A stretch of 58,070 nucleotides of DNA, from positions 1 through 58,070 of the forward strand of contig CADEGF010000048.1 of the NCBI GenBank assembly GCA_902826815.1. Direction: 5' to 3'. The notes below the pieces were generated by a model. It ran no database searches. It saw only the letters and a program-made list of their open reading frames with translations, and was not told where the DNA came from. Source of the stretch: an uncultured Mycobacteriaceae bacterium. Lineage in GTDB: Bacteria; Actinomycetota; Actinomycetes; Mycobacteriales; Mycobacteriaceae. Shown in pieces: positions 33,570 to 41,890 of this stretch; the stretch's first letter is position 1; every line of letters starts with the position of its first letter. The position numbers were made by a program, and so were the translations under genes.

Positions 33570-34991
33570 ATGGCCCGCTGGCTGCTCATCGACCGCGGCG
33601 ATGTGTTGGACGCGACAGGCGCACCTCTGGCCCTCGAAAGTTCGATCCTGGTGCGCGACAACCGCATCCATGCAGTAGGTCCGAATGTCACGCATGCGGA
33701 CGTGCCCAGGAGCGAACCGGTGACGGTGGTGGACGCCCGCGGCAAGACAGTGATGCCGGGCCTCATCGACGCCCATTGCCACATGACCTACGGCGAGTCG
33801 CGGACCGAGGAAGAGATCGACCTCTACACCAGCGCCGAACTGCGGACCTTGAAAGCCGCGTTCAACGCCCAGAAGGTGCTCCGCGCGGGTGTCACCGGCA
33901 TCTCGCAACCCGGCGGCAGCTACTACATCGGGGTCGGCCTGCGGGAGGCCATCGCAGACGGCATCGTCCAGGGCCCTCGGATGACCACGGCCGGCCGCTA
34001 CATAACCACCAGCAACGGCCTCACCGACTGGTATCCCGACTCCGTCGGGGTACCAGCGGGATCCATTGGGATCCTTGCTAATTCGTTAACCGAGATGATC
34101 AGCGAAGTCCGGCACCAGGTAAAAAACGGCGTCGATCTGATCAAACTGGCCGACAGTCCCTACGGCAACTACCAGGCCTTCACCGACGACGAGCTCAAGG
34201 CTGTCGCCGACCTCGCCCACCAACTCGGCAAGCAGGTGACCATTCATGCCAGGGGCTCTGCCGAGGTCGGTGCCGCCAACGCGGCGGGTATCGACTGGAT
34301 CATGCACGGCAACATGATGACCGACGAGGTGATCGCCGACCTCGCCGCGCGCGGGACACCGCTGGTCCCGACACTGTTGCTGCTGGCGAACATCGTCGAC
34401 TGGGGAGACGCTGTCGGCGCACCAGTCGACCTGCGCGACGGAATGGCGCGCACACTGGACAAGACCGCCGACTCACTGCACCGCGCCCATGCGGCGGGCG
34501 TGTCGTTCGTGATGGGTACCGACAGCGGATTCTCGGTGAACCCCTACGGCGAGTGGCACGCACGCGAACTCGAACTGCTGATGACCTACGCGGGGCTTTC
34601 GGCCATGGAAGCCGTCCAGGCCGCAACCCGCAACGCGGCCGTGACGCTGAACCTCGAGGGCCAGATTGGCACCCTCGTGCCGGGGGCCATCGCCGATATC
34701 CTTGTGGTGGAGGGCAATCCGCTCGACGACATCCGCGTCCTCCAGGACAAGCGCCGTATCGAGATCGTGATCCAGGACGGTCAACCCGTCTCGTTCAACG
34801 AAGAGGCGCTCGCCCGTCGTTGGCCCCACGAGCGCGGGCAGACTTACTCCACGAGCGACCTCACCTATGAGTTGATCAATGGCGATGACGAGAGCCGAGG
34901 GCAACCGTCGATTCCGGACTGGGAACCGGAGCATGCGATGGATATCGTCCGCACCGTTCAGGTCCGCGAGCGCGTCGGTGAGCATGACTAG
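33570..34991 (+). CDS. Amidohydrolase-superfamily metal-dependent hydrolase
   Basis: A 473-residue amidohydrolase. The N-terminal metal motif is DAHCHMTYGE (HxH, about residues 69-71), with further metal ligands in TIHARGSAEVG and MHGNMM and the catalytic Asp in MGTDSGF. The pattern fits the imidazolonepropionase/aryl-dipeptidase-like branch that acts on cyclic amides or N-acyl compounds. The ATG is placed after a good GGAGGAG site. It is the first gene of an eight-gene operon; the next start overlaps its stop by eight bases. The substrate is unknown, but the linked flavin hydroxylase suggests a ring compound. Confidence 0.85.
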   Translation: MARWLLIDRGDVLDATGAPLALESSILVRDNRIHAVGPNVTHADVPRSEPVTVVDARGKTVMPGLIDAHCHMTYGESRTEEEIDLYTSAELRTLKAAFNAQKVLRAGVTGISQPGGSYYIGVGLREAIADGIVQGPRMTTAGRYITTSNGLTDWYPDSVGVPAGSIGILANSLTEMISEVRHQVKNGVDLIKLADSPYGNYQAFTDDELKAVADLAHQLGKQVTIHARGSAEVGAANAAGIDWIMHGNMMTDEVIADLAARGTPLVPTLLLLANIVDWGDAVGAPVDLRDGMARTLDKTADSLHRAHAAGVSFVMGTDSGFSVNPYGEWHARELELLMTYAGLSAMEAVQAATRNAAVTLNLEGQIGTLVPGAIADILVVEGNPLDDIRVLQDKRRIEIVIQDGQPVSFNEEALARRWPHERGQTYSTSDLTYELINGDDESRGQPSIPDWEPEHAMDIVRTVQVRERVGEHD

Positions 34992-35931
34992 CGACGCCAC
35001 TCGGCCAGGGCCGGAAGTACGGACACATACCTGCGACGTGTCGCCCGAGATGTCGCTGCGGGTGCTGTCGGCAGGCAACCGCTTGCAGAACCGAGGCACC
35101 GTCCTCTTCCTGCACGGCGTCGGCGCGCATGCCGACAGATGGACCCAGAGCCTGCGGGCCTGCGCCGACGCCGACTGGTTGGCGGTCGCGCTCGACTTCC
35201 CCGGTCACGGGTACGCGACGAAGGGGCGGTCCCGGTATCTCTCGGTGCCGGGCTTCGCCGAATGCGCCAGGAAGGTGCGCCAGATGTTCGGCGCCGAGCA
35301 CCTTTCCCTGGTCGGGACCTCGCTCGGCGGCCATGTCGCGGCGGAGATGACCGCGGCCGAACCCGCCCTGACGCGACGTCTCGTGCTCATCGGCCCGATC
35401 GGCATTGCCGCGGAGACAATGGAATTGCGCACCCGGATCGCGAATGCGATCGCCGACACCACGCGACAGGGAATCGCGGACAAGCTACACCGTGTCCTGT
35501 TCGACGACACGCTGGTGACCGACGACTGGGTCGACGAGGAATTCGTGGTCAACAACAGCGACGGTGCCGCCGACAGCTTCGCCGCTCTCGCCGACTACTT
35601 CCGCACCGGATACAGCGAGCACACCATCGGAACCAGGCTCCGCGACGCGGCGCCGCGCCTGCCCTGCCTGCTTGTCTGGGGTGCCGCCGATCAGCTGGTG
35701 CCCGCCAGCAACGCTGACAAGGTCAAGCGGCTACTGCCATCGGGCACCCGCACACACCTCATCGAAAAGACCGGCCATGCACCATATTTCGAGCGACCAG
35801 ACGAGTTCCACACCGTGCTACTGGACTTCCTCAACCATGACGATGACCACCATCGGTCGTCGCAGGCACCCTCGACCATGCCCAACAACCCGAAGGAGCA
35901 ATCGATTGAGAGCCGCAACAACCCGGCGTGA
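34984..35931 (+). CDS. Alpha/beta-fold hydrolase (MhpC-like)
   Basis: A 315-residue alpha/beta hydrolase: oxyanion region FLHGVGAHADRW, nucleophile elbow LVGTSLGGHVA (Ser), acid in VWGAADQLVP and His in KTGHAPYFERP. This is the arrangement of carbon-carbon bond hydrolases of aromatic ring cleavage and of amide or ester hydrolases such as RutD and NicD. The ATG overlaps the amidohydrolase stop. An extra basic/polar tail after the last conserved helix overlaps the following gene's start. Confidence 0.85.
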   Translation: MTSDATRPGPEVRTHTCDVSPEMSLRVLSAGNRLQNRGTVLFLHGVGAHADRWTQSLRACADADWLAVALDFPGHGYATKGRSRYLSVPGFAECARKVRQMFGAEHLSLVGTSLGGHVAAEMTAAEPALTRRLVLIGPIGIAAETMELRTRIANAIADTTRQGIADKLHRVLFDDTLVTDDWVDEEFVVNNSDGAADSFAALADYFRTGYSEHTIGTRLRDAAPRLPCLLVWGAADQLVPASNADKVKRLLPSGTRTHLIEKTGHAPYFERPDEFHTVLLDFLNHDDDHHRSSQAPSTMPNNPKEQSIESRNNPA

Positions 35932-36334
35932 ATTCCGAGTTCCGGGCCTACCGGAACCGGTTAGTCACTACACGGATGCCGTGACGGTGGGCGATCTGGC
36001 CTTCATCTCGGGAATGATCGCGCTCGGCGCCGACGGCCGGATCATCGGCAGCGGCGACGTCATCAAACAGACTGAGGTCGTGCACGACTACCTCGAATTG
36101 GCGCTCGACGCCGTCGGTAGCTCGTTACAGGATGTGGTAAAGGTCACCGTGTACCTCACCGATGTCGATGACCGCACACCCGTCAACGAGGTCCGCAAGC
36201 GCCGCTTCGGCACTCCCCGCCCGGCAAGCACACTGGTACAGGTGGCCGCTTTGGTCGCGCCGGAGGCGAAGGTCGAGATCGACGCGGTCGCGGTGATCCG
36301 CCGGCCGGTCGCACCGGAAGCCGACGTCCAGTGA
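35906..36334 (+). CDS. RidA/YjgF-family deaminase-like protein
   Basis: A 142-residue RidA-fold protein. Matching segments are VGDLAFISGMIALGADGRI, VVKVTVYLTDVDDRTPVNEV and RPASTLVQVAALVAPEAKVEIDAVAVI. The start is TTG behind GAAGGAGC; no ATG or GTG lies at the expected place, so it is easy to miss. The Arg that hydrolyses enamines in RidA (usually before PAR) appears replaced by RPAS, so it is more like the catabolic RutC/aminomuconate-deaminase side of the family than housekeeping RidA. It overlaps genes on both sides. Confidence 0.82.
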   Translation: MRAATTRREFRVPGLPEPVSHYTDAVTVGDLAFISGMIALGADGRIIGSGDVIKQTEVVHDYLELALDAVGSSLQDVVKVTVYLTDVDDRTPVNEVRKRRFGTPRPASTLVQVAALVAPEAKVEIDAVAVIRRPVAPEADVQ

Positions 36335-37179
36335 GACTCGGCACAGTCGACGGCAGGGCGGTGCTCGTGGTGGACCGTCGCGCGATCGACATCCATCGAG
36401 CCAGCGAGCAGCGGTTCGGGCCCGCGATGGCCGACATCCTCGATGACTGGCGCGACTTCCTTCGGTGGTACGAACTCCGCCAACCGATGCCGGAAGCCGA
36501 CTACGACGTCGGCCGGCTCGGCCCACCCGTTCCGCAACCGCGTCAGATCTTCGCCGTCGGGCTGAATTACGTCGGCCATGCCAGGGAGACCGGCTGGGAA
36601 CCGCCCTCGGCGCCGATGATTTTCACGAAGTTCGCATCGGCGGTATGTGGACCCGACGAAACGGTCGAATTACCACCCGGCAACGTCGACTGGGAGGTCG
36701 AACTTGTCGTCGTCATCGGCATCGGCGGACACCGCATTGACGCAGCCGACGCGTTGAGGCATGTGGCCGGTGTAATGGTCGGCCAGGACTTGTCCGAACG
36801 TGTGGCCCAGATGCAAGGCACACCACCTCAATTCAGCCTGGCGAAGTCGCATCCGCGATTCGCCCCCACCGGGCCGACCCTGGTGTCTCTCGACGAGATC
36901 CCGCCGATTGACGCGCTGAACATCGAATGCACCGTGAACGGTCAGACCGTGCAGCGCGGTTCGACCGGCGACATGGTATTCGGGGTGCGCGAACTCATCG
37001 CCGCCATCTCGGACACGGTCACGCTGCTCTCAGGCGATCTGATCTTCACGGGGACACCAGACGGGGTGGGAATGGGTAGAACCCCACCCGTCTACCTCGG
37101 CGACGGAGACATCGTGGTGAGCACCATCGAGGGAATCGGTCAGATCACCCAGCGGTGCACGGCAAGGGTTCAGCGATGA
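36331..37179 (+). CDS. Fumarylacetoacetate-hydrolase (FAH) family protein
   Basis: A 282-residue FAH-fold enzyme with a GTG start coupled to the RidA gene. Motifs: IFAVGLNYVGHARETG, PPGNVDWEVELVVVIG (metal-binding Glu pair), GVMVGQDLSER and LLSGDLIFTGTPDGVGMG. The family hydrolyses acylpyruvates or isomerises ring-cleavage products, which makes it a typical late step in aromatic breakdown. The stop overlaps the flavin hydroxylase start (ATGA). Confidence 0.9.
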   Translation: MRLGTVDGRAVLVVDRRAIDIHRASEQRFGPAMADILDDWRDFLRWYELRQPMPEADYDVGRLGPPVPQPRQIFAVGLNYVGHARETGWEPPSAPMIFTKFASAVCGPDETVELPPGNVDWEVELVVVIGIGGHRIDAADALRHVAGVMVGQDLSERVAQMQGTPPQFSLAKSHPRFAPTGPTLVSLDEIPPIDALNIECTVNGQTVQRGSTGDMVFGVRELIAAISDTVTLLSGDLIFTGTPDGVGMGRTPPVYLGDGDIVVSTIEGIGQITQRCTARVQR

Positions 37180-38390
37180 CGATACGAGTTGCAGTGATAG
37201 GCGCGGGAATCGGCGGATTGACCGTCGCCGCCACCCTAGCGGCCCGCGGCGCCGTCGTCGACGTCTACGAGCAGGCACCGGAACTCACCGAGATCGGCGC
37301 GGGTCTGTCGCTGTTCGCCAACGGCCAACGCGTGCTCCACGAACTCGGAGCCCTCGATGGTCTTGCCGGGGTCGCGGGCGAACCCGGCCACGTTGTGATT
37401 CGCGACGGCCTGACCGGTGAGCCGATGGTTGCTCACCCGCTCGGACACCTGGGCTGGTATCGCGAGCAGACGGGCTTCCCCTATCTTGGCGTGCACCGCG
37501 CCGAAATTCTCGAACGACTGGCCCATGCGACCGGTCGCGAGCGGGTGCACCTGGAGCACCGCCTTGTCAACCTGCGCCTGCTTGGAGACGGCGTGCAGCT
37601 TGCCTGGGATCACGGCGGAATCTCCACGGCCGATGTTGTCATCGGCGCTGATGGCGCTCGCTCGACCGTGCGCAGGTGGATGTTCGGTGATGATCGCACC
37701 GTGTACACCGGCAACAGCGGATTCCGCGGCATCATCGATTCGAAACTTGCCCCGTCCCTGGCCAATCCGGCTGACCTACAGTTCTGGGTCAGTCCAACCG
37801 CTCATCTCCTGCATTTCCCGATCACTCCACACGGTGAGCGGATCACCTTCCTCGCCGCGGTCGAAGCGCCGGCACAGTGGCCAAGCGCCGAGGACTGGCG
37901 GGTGCCGACGACGATCGACGAGGCACTTGCCCCCTTCACCGGATGGCATCCGACTGTCACCGAGATCGTCGGCGCTGTACAGCATTCCGAACGATGGGGC
38001 CTCTTCCGGATGGAATCTCTTCCGACCTGGAGCCGCGGACAGGTGACGCTGCTCGGCGACGCCGCCCACACCATGCTGCCGCATCACGGCCAGGGTGCGA
38101 ACCTGTCGATAGAGGATGCCTATGTGCTGGCCTGCCTACTCACCGCCGGTGAGGGTGGTTCGATCGAAGATCGGTTGAGGAGGTACGAGCTGCTCCGAAA
38201 GAAGCGCGCCGACAGGGTCCAGTTGGCGTCGTGGCGCGCCAACCGTCTTCTCCACTTCCCCTCTGATGAAGATCGGACAGAACAGGACACCGCCTTCGCC
38301 AACATCCCACACGATATTCGCTGGATCCATGAATACGACGCTCGCAAAGTAGCCGTTGATGCCAACCTCATTGCCTCACAGATGGATTGA
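37176..38390 (+). CDS. FAD-dependent aromatic hydroxylase (3-hydroxybenzoate 6-hydroxylase/salicylate hydroxylase-like)
   Basis: A 404-residue class A flavin monooxygenase. The ADP-binding motif VAVIGAGIGGLTVAATLAAR starts at residue 5; the DG motif is VIGADGARSTVR; the second FAD motif is LLGDAAHTMLPHHGQGANLSIEDA (about residues 290-312). These enzymes use NAD(P)H and O2 to hydroxylate a phenolic or N-heteroaromatic ring; urate hydroxylase (HpxO) and 6-hydroxynicotinate hydroxylase belong to the same group. It is probably the ring-activating step of the operon. Confidence 0.88.
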   Translation: MTIRVAVIGAGIGGLTVAATLAARGAVVDVYEQAPELTEIGAGLSLFANGQRVLHELGALDGLAGVAGEPGHVVIRDGLTGEPMVAHPLGHLGWYREQTGFPYLGVHRAEILERLAHATGRERVHLEHRLVNLRLLGDGVQLAWDHGGISTADVVIGADGARSTVRRWMFGDDRTVYTGNSGFRGIIDSKLAPSLANPADLQFWVSPTAHLLHFPITPHGERITFLAAVEAPAQWPSAEDWRVPTTIDEALAPFTGWHPTVTEIVGAVQHSERWGLFRMESLPTWSRGQVTLLGDAAHTMLPHHGQGANLSIEDAYVLACLLTAGEGGSIEDRLRRYELLRKKRADRVQLASWRANRLLHFPSDEDRTEQDTAFANIPHDIRWIHEYDARKVAVDANLIASQMD

Positions 38391-39470
38391 ATGCACATGA
38401 AATTACTGACGATCTCCGCAGCTCTGCTCACCGCGGTCGGCCTGACCTCATGTGGCTCGGCCGACTCTCCGCAGGAGGGAGGCCCCGAAAACCTCCGCGT
38501 ACTCCTGTCCTACCACGAAGGCCTCTCCTGGCTGCCCCTGCCCGTCGCCAAGAAGCTGGGCTATTTCGGCGACGACCTCACCCTGAACATCGAGTCCGCC
38601 AACGGGTCGGGCTACGTCACACAGCAGGTCCTCGCAGGCAATGTCGATGCCGGGTGGGCCGGCGCCGCCGACACCATCGTGGCGTTTTCGAAGGATCAGT
38701 CGATTCGGGCGTTCATGTGCCAGCCGCCCGGCCAGCTCTTTCAGATCGTCACCAAGGCTGATTCCGATATCGCACAGATGGCCGACCTCAAGGGTCGCAA
38801 ACTCGGGATCACCGAGAAGGGAGGCGGCGAGGAGCCGATCGTCAATGCCGCTCTCAACGATGCCGGAATCGACCCGAAATCGCCGTCGGACATCACAATT
38901 CTTCCCATCGGCGCAGCTGGCCCACAGACGCTTTCGGCGATCAAGGACGGTACCGTCGATGCCTACGCGTCGAGCTACCCCGACATCATCTCGCTGGAGG
39001 TGGAGGGCCTCGATTTTCGCGTCATCACCCCGGAGAAGTATCAAGGTGTGCCGGGTGACTGCTTGATCACCACCACCAAGGTGCTCGACGACGACCAAAA
39101 GCGGGCGAATATCGAGAAGTTCGCGCGCGCATGGGCCATGGGTGGAACCTTCTCGGTGGCCAACTTCGATGCGGCACTGGCGATCGGCTGCCAAGCGTAT
39201 CCCAGCGAGTGCGAGAATCCAGACTTCGCCAAGGCGTACGTGACCGAGTTCCTCACGCTGTCCAAGGGCGACGGCACACAACCGTTCGGTTACGTCCCCA
39301 TCGAGGACTGGCAGATCACCAACGAACTGCTGGCGCAATCGGGAATCGTGCCGGAAGGACTGGACGTAACCGAACTCGCGGGCAGCGAGATCGTCGAATC
39401 GGTGCAGAAGGCGGCCGATGATTTCGATGCCGAAGAAGTCCGACAGCAGGCTGCGGAATATGCCGGCTAA
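38391..39470 (+). CDS. ABC-importer substrate-binding lipoprotein (NMT1/THI5-like)
   Basis: A 359-residue lipoprotein: signal MHMKLLTISAALLTAVGLTS ending in lipobox Cys21. The mature domain (LSYHEGLSWLPLPVAKKLGYFGDDLTLN; QQVLAGNVDAGWAGAADTIVAF) matches the NMT1/THI5-like group that binds nitrate, sulfonates, pyrimidine precursors, phthalate or riboflavin. It starts on the base after the hydroxylase stop. With the next two genes it forms a complete importer, presumably for the compound degraded by the upstream enzymes. Confidence 0.9.
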   Translation: MHMKLLTISAALLTAVGLTSCGSADSPQEGGPENLRVLLSYHEGLSWLPLPVAKKLGYFGDDLTLNIESANGSGYVTQQVLAGNVDAGWAGAADTIVAFSKDQSIRAFMCQPPGQLFQIVTKADSDIAQMADLKGRKLGITEKGGGEEPIVNAALNDAGIDPKSPSDITILPIGAAGPQTLSAIKDGTVDAYASSYPDIISLEVEGLDFRVITPEKYQGVPGDCLITTTKVLDDDQKRANIEKFARAWAMGGTFSVANFDAALAIGCQAYPSECENPDFAKAYVTEFLTLSKGDGTQPFGYVPIEDWQITNELLAQSGIVPEGLDVTELAGSEIVESVQKAADDFDAEEVRQQAAEYAG

Positions 39471-40269
39471 CGCAGTAGCCGCGGTCCCCACCGACGGGTC
39501 GGCCGCAGAGTCCCAAGGTGTCCGGATCCGGGGTGTCAGCAAGGTCTACGCAGCGCGCAGCGGTGCCGTCGACGCACTCCGCAGCATCGACCTCGAAGTC
39601 AAGGAAGGTGAATTCGTCGCAATCGTCGGGCCAAGCGGATGCGGTAAGTCCACCCTGTTGCACATCGTCGCCGGGCTCATCGAAATGTCATGTGGACGGG
39701 TCGATGTTCACGGCCTGCCTGCCCGTGCGGGCAGGTCCGACATCGGCATCATGCTGCAGCGCGCCGTTCTCCTGCCCTGGCGTACCGTGATCGCGAATGT
39801 TCTGATGCCCGCGGTGATTCAGCGCCGCGATGCGACCGAATCCCGGCACCGGGCCGAGGAACTCCTACAGATGATGGATATCGCCGAGTTCGCCGACAAG
39901 CACGTGTGGGAACTGTCGGGCGGAATGCGGCAACGCGCCAGCTTGGCTCAGGCACTCGTCACCGACCCGGCCGTATTACTGATGGACGAACCCTTCTCCG
40001 CCGTCGACGAATTCACCCGGGAACGGCTCAACATCGAAGTGGCCAGGCTCCATGCGGCGCGCGGACGCACCACGCTCTACGTGACACACAACATCCAGGA
40101 AGCCGTGTTTCTGGCCGACCGCGTTGTCGTCATGCGCCCCAGGCCGGGCGAGATCGAAGAGATCGTCACCATCGACCTACCGCACCCACGCACAGCGGAG
40201 GTTCTCGACCTCCCGCACACGTCCAATTTGACCTCGAACATCAGACGGCTGATCGGAAAATATGTCTAG
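39460..40269 (+). CDS. ABC-importer ATPase (SsuB/TauB/NrtD-like)
   Basis: A 269-residue ATPase: Walker A GPSGCGKST (about residue 62), signature LSGGMRQRASLAQAL, Walker B VLLMDEPFSAVD and switch His in THNIQEAVFLAD. The ATG overlaps the binding-protein stop by 11 bases. The sequence class matches the taurine/nitrate/sulfonate group, consistent with its partners. Confidence 0.93.
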   Translation: MPANAVAAVPTDGSAAESQGVRIRGVSKVYAARSGAVDALRSIDLEVKEGEFVAIVGPSGCGKSTLLHIVAGLIEMSCGRVDVHGLPARAGRSDIGIMLQRAVLLPWRTVIANVLMPAVIQRRDATESRHRAEELLQMMDIAEFADKHVWELSGGMRQRASLAQALVTDPAVLLMDEPFSAVDEFTRERLNIEVARLHAARGRTTLYVTHNIQEAVFLADRVVVMRPRPGEIEEIVTIDLPHPRTAEVLDLPHTSNLTSNIRRLIGKYV

Positions 40270-41101
40270 TAACAACACGATCGTCGAGACCCAGCTCCCG
40301 GCGACATCCACGCTGCCGCGACGACGCTTGCGGTTGGCCGAGAAGAATTCGGTTCTGGCGTTCCTAGCTCCGACGATGGTGCTCGTCGGAGCCTTGGTGC
40401 TGTGGGAGGCGGCAGTGCGCATCGGGCTTGCCAACCCCGTCATAATCCCGCCACCAACCGAGGTGGCCGTCCGGCTCGTCGAACTCTCCCAGGAGGGGTT
40501 CTTCTGGCAGGCCACCGCCACGACGATGACCGAGACGATCCTTGGCTTCGTCATCGGTTCGGCCATCGCCTGGGTTCTCGGCACCTGGGTCGGCATCGTG
40601 GATTGGGCCCGCAAGGCGCTGTACCCGTTGCTGGTGGCGATACAGATCATGCCCCGAGTCGCACTGGCGCCGGTGTTTCTGACCTGGTTCGGGTTCGGTA
40701 TCACCTCCAAAGTCGTGATGGCCGCGACCATCTGCTTCTTCCCGGTGTTCATCAATGTGGTCGTGGGTCTGGAGACCGTCGACAGGGATGCCCGAACGCT
40801 GATGCGTTCGTTGGGAGCCACCAGGATGCAAACGTATCGGCTGCTGTCTCTGCCGTCGTCCATGCCGTTGATCTTCGCGGGGCTCAAGACGGCGATGACC
40901 CTCGCCCTTATCGGTGCGATCGTGGCCGAATTCGTTGGTGCATCAAAGGGAATGGGCGTGCTGATCTCAACTTTCAACTTTCAGCTCGATGTGGCGTCCG
41001 CTTTCGCCGTGATCGTTGCGCTGATGTTGGCCGGATTGGTGCTCTATGCCATCGTCGATGTGATTGATCGCAAGCTGGTGTTCTGGCGGTCGCACACATG
41101 A
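40262..41101 (+). CDS. ABC-importer permease (SsuC/TauC-like)
   Basis: A 279-residue inner-membrane permease with about six spans. The EAA loop that contacts the ATPase is TLMRSLGATRMQTYRLLSLPSSMPLIFAGLK (about residues 178-208). The start overlaps the ATPase stop by eight bases. It completes the importer and is the last gene of the coupled operon. Confidence 0.92.
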   Translation: MSSNNTIVETQLPATSTLPRRRLRLAEKNSVLAFLAPTMVLVGALVLWEAAVRIGLANPVIIPPPTEVAVRLVELSQEGFFWQATATTMTETILGFVIGSAIAWVLGTWVGIVDWARKALYPLLVAIQIMPRVALAPVFLTWFGFGITSKVVMAATICFFPVFINVVVGLETVDRDARTLMRSLGATRMQTYRLLSLPSSMPLIFAGLKTAMTLALIGAIVAEFVGASKGMGVLISTFNFQLDVASAFAVIVALMLAGLVLYAIVDVIDRKLVFWRSHT

Positions 41102-41164
41102 TCGACGGCGGGCCACCGTCACGGCATTATCCAGGCCCCGGCCTCCCCCGATTTAGTATGAAGC

Positions 41165-41878
41165 GTGCCTGTGTCTGACGATGTCCGTCCCTCACGACGT
41201 CGGCAACCCAACAACCGGGGTGTCACCGCATCGCAGCGCCTCGTCGTGGCATTGCGCGAACGGATCCTGGTGGGCGACCTCCGCCCGGGCTCACGCCTCA
41301 TGATCGACAACCTCTGCGACCGCTACAACGTGTCACATATTCCAGTGCGTGAAGCGCTGCGTGTCCTGGAGGCCGAGGGTCTGCTCACCCATGTGGCCAA
41401 TCACGGCACGCACGTCGCCGAGCTCAGCGCGACCGAGATCGACAGTCTGTACGACGTGCGGCTGATGATGGAGCCGGCTCTGATCGCCAGATCGTGCCTG
41501 TCCAAATCGCCTGCCGATATCGACTTCGCACAGAACGCGCTGGACAAGATGTCGGTGCTGGATCCATCGGCGGACGCCGTCGCATTTCAGAACGCTCACC
41601 GCGACTTCCACGCGGCGTTGGTACTACCCGCGGCGACCCCAGTCGCGCGACGTACTCTGGAACCGATCTGGCAGCAGGTGCTGCGTTACCTCGTGCTGAT
41701 GTATCAACTTCCCGATGTGCCGCCACTCGGCGGAGTTCAGCACGAGGAAATCATAAAGGCATGGCGGAGCGGCGACACCGCATGCGCGGAACTGCTGCGC
41801 GCCCACCTCGAGGACGGGCGTGCTCAACTGGCCAAAAGCCTCACCGTCGCCCCGTGGAGCGCACTGACGTCCGATTGA
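41165..41878 (+). CDS. GntR-family regulator (FCD/FadR subfamily)
   Basis: A 237-residue regulator with a GTG start. The winged helix (LVVALRERILVGDLRPGSRL; YNVSHIPVREALRVLEAEGLL) occupies residues 25-90; the FCD ligand domain follows with metal-binding His/Asp residues (ALIARSCL; QNAHRDFHAAL; HEEIIKAWRSGD). FCD regulators bind small organic acids and often control an adjacent catabolic operon. It lies 63 bases after the permease and is the last gene inside the island. Its likely target is the operon starting at 33570. Confidence 0.9.
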   Translation: MPVSDDVRPSRRRQPNNRGVTASQRLVVALRERILVGDLRPGSRLMIDNLCDRYNVSHIPVREALRVLEAEGLLTHVANHGTHVAELSATEIDSLYDVRLMMEPALIARSCLSKSPADIDFAQNALDKMSVLDPSADAVAFQNAHRDFHAALVLPAATPVARRTLEPIWQQVLRYLVLMYQLPDVPPLGGVQHEEIIKAWRSGDTACAELLRAHLEDGRAQLAKSLTVAPWSALTSD

Positions 41879-41890
41879 CGACTCGCGACA

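Noticed and set aside
33570-41101. Rut pyrimidine-degradation operon
   Set aside because: RutC- and RutD-like proteins are present, but RutA (luciferase-type monooxygenase) and RutB (isochorismatase type) are absent and the FAH and class A flavin hydroxylase do not belong to that pathway.
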